Below are positions 55,641 through 64,000 of a DNA stretch of 64,000 nucleotides, in pieces. The notes beneath the pieces were generated by a model. The model was not told the origin of the DNA and did not search any database. It worked only from the letters and a program-made list of their open reading frames with translations. Origin of the DNA: Cheilinus undulatus (lineage: Eukaryota > Chordata > Actinopteri > Labriformes > Labridae). How positions within the stretch are numbered: the stretch's first letter is position 1; each line of letters opens with the position of its first letter. The stretch is taken from NCBI RefSeq assembly GCF_018320785.1, contig NC_054877.1, forward strand, positions 9,494,030 to 9,558,029, given 5' to 3'. The position numbers and the translations under genes are program-made.

Positions 55641-57985
55641 CTCTCAGTTACTCTTTAACCATTTTGTCTCATCTGGATTTTATTGTCTTTGAAAGCTTGT
55701 GAAATATATACCCTGTGGTGCGCAGTCAAGCTCTAAATATCCTTTTTGCCAGGATAACCTGGGTTTTAAGAGTATGTGTGCTGAAGTAATGTCACTTAAT
55801 TTTTTTGAAGAGTTAGGAGACACAGAGGGCCGTGTCACAGGCTCTGTCTCTCCATTATAAGTGATTCAGTCCATCTCCTCCATGAGCTAACTAAAAAGAC
55901 ATGCGCAGTTTGGCGGAGTATGACGCAACAAGGGTACAGCTTGCCATTAAGTGTCACAGCCTGTCACAATGCATTGTGGGAAAATAATATGGTGGGTTAG
56001 CATGCTACACTAGTGGGAGAAACTTTTGAAAATGGATTAAAAAGGAATAAAAGCTCATCTACAGTCAGAGTTACTGGTGTGGATTTAATCTGTAAAGTTC
56101 CTGGAAAGTCACCGAGGTTCCAGGCTCACTAGAGAAGCCTCTGTAGGGGCTACGAAGACGTGGAAAGCGTCATCAGAACAGCTGGTTCAAAAGTCAGACT
56201 GAACGTTCAGACATGTGTACTTGGCTTGATGATTCTTGGATGTTTAAGCACTGACTGCCCTGTTTGCTACTATTTATTGTTGCTGATTCTGTGGTTGTAG
56301 GTGCAACAAGTGTTGGCAGGTATATCTAGAGAAGCCCTTGAAAGTTGCTGCCCAGGGATATGTTTTCATGTTAATCTGGCCATGAGTAACGTATCTAATG
56401 GAAATGTTTGTTTCCCTTGCAAACTTTAGCTCTCAGCTGCTACTACTAAAGTTAACTTTTTATACAGCAGAAGCTCTCAATGAGGAAATCTGCTTCGGAA
56501 ACCAGCCTTGGTGATCACTATGGAGCTCTAGTGCGACACGCACTGGCACCTGCATCACTTGTCTTTGCATAAGCCAATAGAGAATTGTAATACCAAGCTC
56601 CAACGTGTAGAGGGCAGTCACTATGCATACTCAAACATTTGGACCCAAATTGTTCAACAACAATACTGAGAAGGCTTATAGAACTTTTGCATGTTGCACC
56701 CCACAGTCTGTCCATGTTGTCTGTGTAGTGCACATCTTGTATGCAGAAAGTTAAGAAAGCTGATTGTAAGTATGCAAAAAAAAAAACAAAACAGCATCTA
56801 GACTCAGTGGTTGGCTAAACAGGGAATGGCCTCATATCCATCTTTGCCTGAGCCCTCCCAAAGACTAAATCTGCCATCCCTCCACCTGCGGAGTCATGCA
56901 GTTGATATCACATCCATTACTTTAATACCAGCTCAAATTTCTCCTCATTTTTTAGCAATCTGTTTACCTCCAAGAACAAAACTTCTAGTTGTCCAGCCTC
57001 TATTTTCCACTTTCTTTTGAGTTTTCTTAACCAAAGACATCACCAAAGGAAAAAGGTAAAATGTGTCATTGAGAAGATGCTGGGTTTTTGACGAGCACAG
57101 CCCCAAAATTTACATTGGCGTCCATGTTTTGGTTCATGAAATTTTGGGTGTATGGATCTCCAAATGTAGACAATAAACCCAAAGCTATCAAAATGGTAGA
57201 GTACTCCAAAATGTGACCAGGAAATCTGTTTTTGTTTGTGATCCAAGCAAAAAAGACGTTCATCTACACCCAACAAGCTCCTATTTCTGTCAGTCCTCTT
57301 TCATAACAAGAACATGCATCAACAAGTCCAGTCATACCTCAATCCTGCTCCATGATCTTCAGGAGACATCTCCAGATCTTTGGATATCTTCAGACAGAAA
57401 AAAAAGTTGCCGATTGCAGGACAGCTCAGAGGAAAACTTATCAAAGAAGAAACCAGCAGGCAGCTCGATCTTGTCTTCGTGGTGATAAGCGTCAGCAGAA
57501 ACCCAGGTTGTACGTGTCACACGGTGTGAGAGCAGCTTGTGTTTATCGTCAATGAAGCTCAGGATGGAGTATTTCAAGCAGCTTCATCTAAAAATAACCC
57601 GGTCACACTACATTCCTGCTGGTAGCCATCAGGAGGACAGAGGGATGGGAGTGAGGGGGGTAGAGACAGCAACGCCCCCCACAAACTCCAAACAACACCC
57701 TCTGAAAAACGCCTCCTCATGTGTCAGTGACGTGGACAGCCAGATGACGGAGACAACTTTGTTTATTTGTTGATGACTCTGTCAGTTTATTTAGAATCCT
57801 ACTGAAGGGGAAGTTTAGCTCTCATAAGTGAGCTTAGTCTCCCAGTACAGCTCTCTGTCATGGTTCTTTAGGATGGTTTCACATTAGGGGCCCTGGCTCT
57901 GTTCCGGGTACACTTGACCACAAAGTCTGGTTCATTTGCTCAGTGTGAGCACAAGTGTTTCTGCAGCTCAAGTCTGCTTCAAAAG
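55641..57985. other. Non-coding, nothing recognised
   Basis: No gene, RNA or transposon is supported. Several open frames between 57040 and 57780 overlap on both strands without family features or splice context. Confidence 0.45.
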
Positions 57986-57995
57986 GTGGTCTCGG

Positions 57996-58180
57996 GGGCA
58001 CGCAGATGGTCAATGGTTTTAGGCACACCCCATGTACACGGGCGGCCGGGGTTTGAACCCGGCCTGTGGCTCTTTGCCGCATCATTCTCCCCACTCTCTA
58101 GTCCCTGTTTCTGAATCTATCCACTGCCCTCCTCTATCAAATAAAGGCACAAAATGCACAAAAATAAATCTTTGAAAAAG

Positions 58181-58209
<29 letters not shown>
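57996..58209 (+). mobile_element. Complete tRNA-derived SINE with target duplication
   Basis: Contains A-box-like ATGGTCAATGG, B-box-like GGGTTTGAACCC, the body CCCTGTTTCTGAATCTATCC and a long poly(A) tail at about 58180-58209. The 10-base sequence GTGGTCTCGG lies on both sides (57986-57995 and 58210-58219). The long unbroken tail and perfect duplication suggest a recent insertion. Same family as 26615-26788. Confidence 0.9.
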
Positions 58210-58211
<2 letters not shown>

Positions 58212-58219
58212 GGTCTCGG

Positions 58220-59020
58220 TCAAGGTTCATGTGGGCTCAGGCTCAATACAAAAGGGATGCGAACGCAACTGTGTCCAAATAACAGGTACTCATCAGCAAG
58301 AAGAGTTGTAAAGTCAATTCTGTCTCCTATCTTTGCAAAACTATCAAATCCCTGGGCCTATTTCATGCTCTGAGCCTGGACTGACTCTGTTGTCTGTACA
58401 GAGCATAAATACACATCAACCCAAGCGGCAGACATGGCTGTCTCCTCTACTTTTTTCTTTATGGCAGATTTACATCACCTACTGTAACAGAATAAATACG
58501 GAGGTGGGTGGGAAAATGTTACCCCTGAAAAACCAGACCAGAAGGGGAGTAGGAAAGGTGAGAATCACATTTAGCACACTGCAAAACAATCATGCCAAAT
58601 GCAAAGACTCCCTAAAATAATGGAGGTAAACTTTCAGCTCAAGGAAGGGGGACTGGTACTGAGTAGCACTACTAGAGCCCTGTACGGGACTCTTATCTTG
58701 ATCCCGCTGGATTTGTGACCATTACTGCCCACTTCCACAGTGTGTGTCATCCACTTCTGCCCTAACCTGCAACAGGTGTGTCAATACCACCAGAATCCCA
58801 CATGGACTCTGATGATCCATGTTAATTATTCAGCATAAACAGACAATGCTTTATTAAAGGTGATACTGGTGTGTTCACTGAAGCACCATCCTGATTAAAT
58901 TTTCTATCTGAAAGAAGGACACCCTAACAAAAACAACCACATCCTTGTCATGCTTAACAGTGCCACGCATGGATAAAAAAGCAGTAGAAGCAGCCACTTC
59001 TAAGCAGTAGCAGTAGAAGT
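58220..59020. other. Non-coding, nothing recognised
   Basis: No gene or clear repeat. Confidence 0.45.
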
Positions 59021-59507
59021 GGCATTAGCTTTCAGTGATTTCAGTGAGCATTGCTCCTTTAAGAAGGACCTGCCGGTTGTACCGGCCAGGAGGCTAGGCT
59101 ATACAGCAAAGAATTAAGTGAGTTTTTAGTAAAAATGGGCCACAAAACAATGTTGGCTTAAACTTACTCACTATCAACAATTTTTGAAGGTTTTACTTCA
59201 TTGCCAGGAAGCCTCTGCGTTTTTGTCACTATTTGGCAATGCAAGAGCACGTATCCACTAGCCAAAGCCAGCACTGCAAAATAATAAAAACACAGAGGCT
59301 TTCTGGGCAGGAAATAAAATGCTGCAAGGTTTTCAACTGTGTGTATATTTGAGACAACACTGTTTTGTTGGTCCAGTTTTACCAAAAACTCACTACATTC
59401 AGCTAAGAAAGCATACCCATCTGTTACGCTGTATAGCCTAGCTTCTGAATGAGCGAGTCCTTCTTAAAGGAGCAAGGTTCACTGAAATCACTGGAGGCTA
59501 ATGCCAT
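59021..59507. mobile_element. Fold-back MITE with long inverted repeats
   Basis: The left arm (59021-59082, GGCATTAGCTTTCAGTGATT, then CTCCTTTAAGAAGGAC) is mirrored by the right arm (about 59456-59507, GTCCTTCTTAAAGGAGCAAG ... GGCTAATGCC). Inner parts also pair: AGGCTAGGCTATACAGC with GCTGTATAGCCTAGCTT, and AGTGAGTTTTTAGTAAAAAT with ACCAAAAACTCACT. Nearly the whole element could form one hairpin. No protein-coding frame. Confidence 0.75.
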
Positions 59508-60269
59508 TTAGGTACTTCATACATCCCAACTTTAAAAACACTGAAATATCCCTTTAATGATGGGCCACATACCGCCTACTGTTTTTGAATGTGTAGTCTT
59601 GTGAGGAAGTAAACAAAACCCTTCATTATTGGAGGATTTTATCACTTAATGTTTTATTATCAGAATGATAAAAACTAAATTTGCAATACTGGCCGATAAT
59701 TTATCAGTACTGATTATTATTGTGGATTCCTACAACTGTATCAGTACATTTTTCTGACTGTTTTAAGCAAAGACACCATAATAAACAAACATGTATACAC
59801 AGGCACTAATAGACCTCTCCTACTGAAGAGTTGTAAAATCATTAAACTCTTCTTTATAAATCACTGCCCTGTGATGAAACACTCCTGTCTGCTTTGTTGT
59901 CTTGTTTTCTCTCAGCCTGCCTTCGTCCAATCAGAGAGGTCGCTCTGAAGCACACCCTCACTGTTCCGGGAGATCTGATTGGCTGGGCTGCTTCCTGTCA
60001 CACCTCTGAATCAGTGGAGAAACAGCTGAGTCACACAGACCTGCTCAGATTTCACAACTCTTGAAGACGCTGGGGGTTTGTTGTGGGAACAAACAGCTGC
60101 TCAGAACGTCTTTTTCCTCGAAGCGACAGAAATACATTTTCATGTCACATGTGGGCGTTTGTCCACGTGAGAATGACAGATTCAGGATTCACACAGGGAG
60201 AAATATTGGTGATGTTTTATGATTCGGTTAACTACACAGGGGGAATGAAGGGAATTTTATCAATAAACC
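59508..60269. other. Non-coding, nothing recognised
   Basis: No gene or clear repeat. Confidence 0.45.
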
Positions 60270-60830
60270 ACAGAAACCCCATTTCCTAAAAAGCTGGGAC
60301 GTTGTGAAAAATGTGATTGACAAGATATTTAATGTCCAGCTTAATAAACTCTGTTGTAAATATGCAAATATTGATGCTCTAACATGTTCAAAAAACTTGG
60401 GACAGGAGTTCATCACCTTTTCTAATAACAACATCTGTAAACATCTGAAGACTGAAGACACTGAAAGCGGAATTTTTCCCATTCATTCTTAATCTACATC
60501 TTAAGTTTCTCCACAATATGGGGGGGTCTGTTGTCAGTTTTTGCTCTTCTCTTTATGATATGCCATACATTTTCAATGGGGGACAGGTCTGGACTGCAAA
60601 CAGACCCCACCCTCTTTCACTGTGAAGCCATGATGTTGTAACGTGCAGATGTGTCGTGGCATTGTCTCACTGAAATAAGCAGGGATGTCCCTGAAAAACA
60701 CGTTTGTATGGAAGCTCATACTGCTCAAAAACCTGTATGTGCCTTCACAGCCGTAGTAGTGACCCACGTCACAGGCACTTAAACACCCCCACACATCACA
60801 GAGGCCACTTTAGGTCAGTCCATCTTATAT
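60270..60830 (-). mobile_element. DDE transposon remnant, minus strand
   Basis: Starts near CCATTTCCTAAAAAGCTGGGACG and contains CATTTTCAATGGGGGACAGG, TGTAACGTGCAGATG and GCATTGTCTCACTGAAATAA. In reverse these match the C-terminal transposase region of the family at 62986-63860 (frame 60573-60794 on the minus strand). It is internally deleted. Confidence 0.65.
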
Positions 60831-61099
60831 GAGCTCAGGTCCAGAGAAAAGCCAGGGCTTCAGGACATTGTTTATATGTGGCTTTGTCTTTGCATGGTAG
60901 AGACTTAACTTTTATAAAAGGGGTGTAACAGTATTTGTATTCACCCTTAACTGCCATGGTCCCATAGCAAATACAATTGAATTCCTTTTCTAGTTTATGG
61001 TCTGAATGGAGACAGCAATCACGGCCGCCCATAAGGGGGGGATTAAGGGGAGAGCTTTTTTTACCTGAATAACAACCACTCTTATCACTTCAACAAACG

Positions 61100-61640
61100 A
61101 CTAATGAGTGTATCTATAAAGCCTTCTTTGAAATGTAAACTTCTTTTCTTAAAACAGGATAAAAATGGGTTAAAAGTGGCAAAAAAAGGGGGTAAACAAA
61201 GTAAAAAAATGGCTGAAAAGGCTGAAATGGTGAAAGGAGTCACAAGTGGCAAAAATAACATAAGAAAGAGTAAAATGCAGTCAAAATCTGCAAAAATTGG
61301 AATACAAAGCAGTGAAATTGAGTTAACAGTGGCAAAAATGCGCAAAGGAAAGTGGTGGAAACGGTTGGACAAGTGGCAAAATGTGAGAAATAGGATTAAA
61401 CGTGGCAAAAAAAGATTAAAAGTGGAATAAAAGGGTTGGCAAAATGGGTTAACAGAGGCCAATATGGGTCAAAAGTGGCAACAAAACGACAGAAAAAGTA
61501 GTGGAAAGTGGCAAAAATTGGTAAAAAGGGGCAAATTGGGTAATAGGTGCACACAGTGGCTGAAAAGTGTTGACTAAAAGTGGCAAAAATGTTCTGAAAA
61601 AGTGGTTTAGAGGTTAAAAAGTGGCATAGATAATTTACTT
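61100..61640. repeat. Degenerate A-rich repeat, AGTGGCAAAAATGG type
   Basis: The words AGTGGCAAAAA, TGGGTTAAAA and AAAGTGG recur irregularly over more than 500 bases, making an old minisatellite-like region. Its skewed composition keeps lysine-rich frames open on the plus strand and phenylalanine/leucine-rich frames on the minus strand. Confidence 0.75.
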
Positions 61641-62151
61641 TAACATCAGACTCAATAAGAGCTTGACACATCAAATTAAAGTAACTGTTAGGCAGGATGC
61701 TAGCACCAATACTACTGATCCAACACACACTGATATGATCAAATGGGGCCCGTTCTCTGGGTTTTTCAGGGGCCAAGCCAAATCTGTGGGCGGGCCTGAT
61801 CACAGATGACAGTATTACCCACCAAAACAGGCCGCAGTAACGCTCCTAACCACTTTTAAACAACCAATGAAGAAGAGGAAGAAGCAGGTATGACGGAACA
61901 CACAAAGAAGAAAAGTTAGCAGCATGTGCAGAAGAAGAGCAACTTCTCTGCGCTGTTTTTAAAACGCCTCTGGATTTAAAAGCAGAGAGGGTCAAGGACT
62001 TTAGTGACATTAATACATTTAACTGCAGGTAAGTAGAGACCTAGACTACTGATACCCAATACCTAGACTTTGTTAAATCGTCCCTTCACTGACGAAAACC
62101 AGTCATGATTTTGCACAAGTATAAAACCCTTAACCAGTGTTCTCTATCCAG
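61641..62151. other. Non-coding, nothing recognised
   Basis: No gene. The 61741-61800 part has TTCTCTGGGTTTTTCAGGGG, reminiscent of the VNTR unit at 49973-51137 in reverse, but it is a single copy. Confidence 0.4.
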
Positions 62152-62240
62152 CTTTTTAAAGATTTGTTTGGGGCTTTTTGTGCCTTTATTGATAGAGGAG
62201 GACAGAGGATAGAGTCGAAAACAGGGATGAGAGAGTGAGT
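62152..62240 (-). mobile_element. SINE tail fragment
   Basis: GGCTTTTTGTGCCTTTATTG followed by ATAGAGGAGGACAGAGGATA and AACAGGGATGAGAGAG matches the 3' body of the tRNA-derived SINEs at 26615 and 57996, in minus orientation. The tRNA-like head is missing. Confidence 0.65.
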
Positions 62241-62985
62241 CCCAACTTTTCTGGAGTTGTATACGTGTGGCATGGGGCCAGTCATTCTGTGGTGCTGCTC
62301 TGATAGCAGCCTTCATCTCTTCTCTATTGTTGAGTCTGGTGTCTCTCATCTTCCTTTCAGGATACTCCATTGACTGAAGCACATCAACACATCACCGCTA
62401 TTCCAACACTTTGAGCTGAAACATGACTCAGCAGTCAAAGATGTTCTAATAAAGTGGACATAAAGCTCTTCATTCTTTCTTATCAGCGTATCTACCTCCA
62501 AATATCTCTCCCTCCTCTATCTCTGTGACATTTGTCCAGCAGGGTGGGTCTGTGTTGTTGTCACCTGCTGTTGTCTGTCACTGGTGTCTTGTGGGTAATT
62601 GTACATCAAGGCACACTGTGAGTCTAGGGCAAAGGCTTGCTGGAGATTAGCTGCTGACCTAAAACTCGAGCTGACAGCTGGGTTATGTGAGTCAACACAG
62701 TCCATCTTTGTCATGAGTGAGTACTGTGTCATACCGATCATAGTTCCCATCAATACACACTTCACTAAACATACTGCATCTTATTAAACATGTTTGAAAT
62801 GTGGCCTTTATATCTCCACATTATTTAGAAAAGTTCAGAATTATAGGACAGTACACTAGGATTTTCTTCTACAAAAGCAAAGACTGGTATATAAAGATGG
62901 ATGCTATGACAGCTACACAGGAGTGAAGCCAAAATATTCAAGTGCTAAATGAAATGTTGATGCTTATCCTGCTTATCAGAGCCAA
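62241..62985. other. Non-coding, nothing recognised
   Basis: No gene or clear repeat. Confidence 0.45.
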
Positions 62986-63860
62986 TCAGAAATTAAACAT
63001 AAACATCATTTTGAGTTTGATGACAGCAACACATCCCAAAAAGTAGAGACAGGGCAACAAAAGACTGGAAAAGTGGTATTAATGAAAAACAGCTGGAGGA
63101 GCATTTTGCAACCAATTAGATTAATTGGCAACAGGTCAGTAAAATGACTGAGTATACAAGGAGCATTTAGAGATTGAATATCCAACCATGTAGTCCATAA
63201 TATCATCAAAAGATTTAGAGAATCTGGAGAAACCATGGTTCTCATGGGGCCTTCAGGGACCACTGCATCAAAAACAAGCATGGTCATGCACTGGAAATCA
63301 CCGCATGGACCCAGGAACACTTTCAGAAATCATTCTACAAATGACAGTGAAAGTTGTATGATGCAAAGAAGAAGCCCTATGTAAGCGGGACCCAGGAACA
63401 CAGCCTTCTTCTCTGGGGCAAAGCTCATTTAAAATGGACTGAGGGGACATGGAAAACTGTTTTGTGGTCAGATGAATCAAAATTTGAAATTTTTTTTTAA
63501 ACCTGGCACCATTTCCTGCGGACTAAAGAGGAGAGGGACCATCTAGCTTGTTTTCCTGGCTCAGTCCTAAAGCCTGCATCTCTGATGGTATGGGATTGCA
63601 TTAGTGCCTATGGCTGGGCAGCTTAACATCTGGAAAGGAACTATCAATACTGGAAAGTAGAGAGAGGTTTATGAGCAACATATACTCCCATCCAGACAAC
63701 ATCTCTGTCAGGGGGGGCCTTGACTATTTCAGCAACACAATGCTAAACTTCATACAACATCCAGCACAACAGCATGGCTTCACAATAAAAGAGTGTAGGT
63801 GCTGAACTGGCCTGCCTGCAGTCCAGACCTTTCACCGATTTTAGGCATTTAGAGCATCAT
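62986..63860 (+). mobile_element. Tc1/mariner-like DDE transposon, degraded
   Basis: The plus strand encodes recognisable but broken transposase pieces: TVLWSDESKFEI near 63450 (first catalytic Asp region), LRTKEERDHLACFPGS near 63520, PASLMVWDCISAYGWAA near 63580, and a region near 63720-63830 corresponding to the QQDNA and NWPACSPDLS motifs. Several frame breaks and stops separate them. The left part (ACACATCCCAAAAAGTAGAG onwards) matches the known leader of the family. The end is cut by an element starting at 63861. Confidence 0.75.
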
Positions 63861-64000
63861 TAAAGGGGACATATTATGCAAAAATCACTTTTTCAGGCTT
63901 TTATAACAAAAAATATGTGCCCCTGGCCTGTCCACATTCCCCTCAAGTACCAGGAAAAATCCATCCCCAGCCCCCTCTCTTTCTCCAGCTTTCAGAAAAT
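63861..64000. mobile_element. MITE start, running off the window
   Basis: TAAAGGGGACATATTATGCA followed by AAAATCACTTTTTCAGGC is the characteristic start of an abundant fish MITE. It interrupts the transposase at 62986-63860. Its other end lies beyond the window. Confidence 0.65.

Noticed and set aside
61085-61462. Overlapping lysine-rich (plus) and phenylalanine-rich (minus) frames
   Set aside because: Explained by the A-rich degenerate repeat.
51396-64000. Upstream retreg1 exons encoding the first membrane hairpin
   Set aside because: I looked for a minus-strand exon ending in phase with the exon at 49738 and for a short alternative first exon, and found no sequence resembling the family.

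Overview
The window looks like nuclear DNA from a teleost fish, probably a percomorph. The genes are intron-split, the non-coding DNA is full of fish-type DNA transposons (Tc1/mariner, hAT), LINE and tRNA-derived SINE fragments, and there are large mini- and microsatellites. Nothing bacterial, organellar or CRISPR-like was seen.

Left half (about 2.6-36 kb): four tandem, same-strand UDP-glucuronosyltransferase genes of the teleost UGT5 type. Each has the same layout: a tiny first exon ending in ATGG, a signal-peptide/acceptor exon, a 714-nt exon, and a 585-nt donor-binding/membrane-anchor exon. All four read open end to end (533, 533, 532 and 532 aa) with consensus splice sites. They form two pairs. 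Copies 1 and 2 share an upstream block with a LINE reverse-transcriptase fossil and a weak TATA-like site. Copies 3 and 4 share a hAT transposon ending about 55 bp upstream of a perfect TATAAAA.

The main biological observation is in copies 1 and 2. Both replace the catalytic His of UGTs with Pro (SPW instead of SHW), and both replace the donor-site Asn with His (HGGTHG instead of HGGTNG). Copies 3 and 4 keep the canonical residues. Human UGT1A4 carries the same His-to-Pro change and favours N-glucuronidation, so the array may hold two catalytic classes side by side. The donor-binding exon is nearly identical in all four genes while the acceptor exon differs by about 30% between pairs.

Copy 2's large intron is a clean insertion record. 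Against the empty sites in copy 1 it carries a complete Tc1 element (TA duplication), a hAT element (perfect 8-bp duplication) and a third inverted-repeat element.

Middle (about 36-44 kb): no convincing gene. It holds two hAT elements, a deleted LINE and simple repeats.

Right half: the six 3'-terminal coding exons of retreg1 (fam134b, the ER-phagy receptor) on the minus strand, 49738 down to 44041. They encode the second reticulon-homology hairpin and the FELL LC3-interacting motif. Its introns carry an internally deleted Tc1 element, a nested MITE and, 5' of the last recognised exon, a 24-bp VNTR fused to a SINE. The exons encoding the N-terminus were not found; they may lie beyond 64 kb. 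From 51.4 kb to the end there are only repeats and unrecognised DNA.
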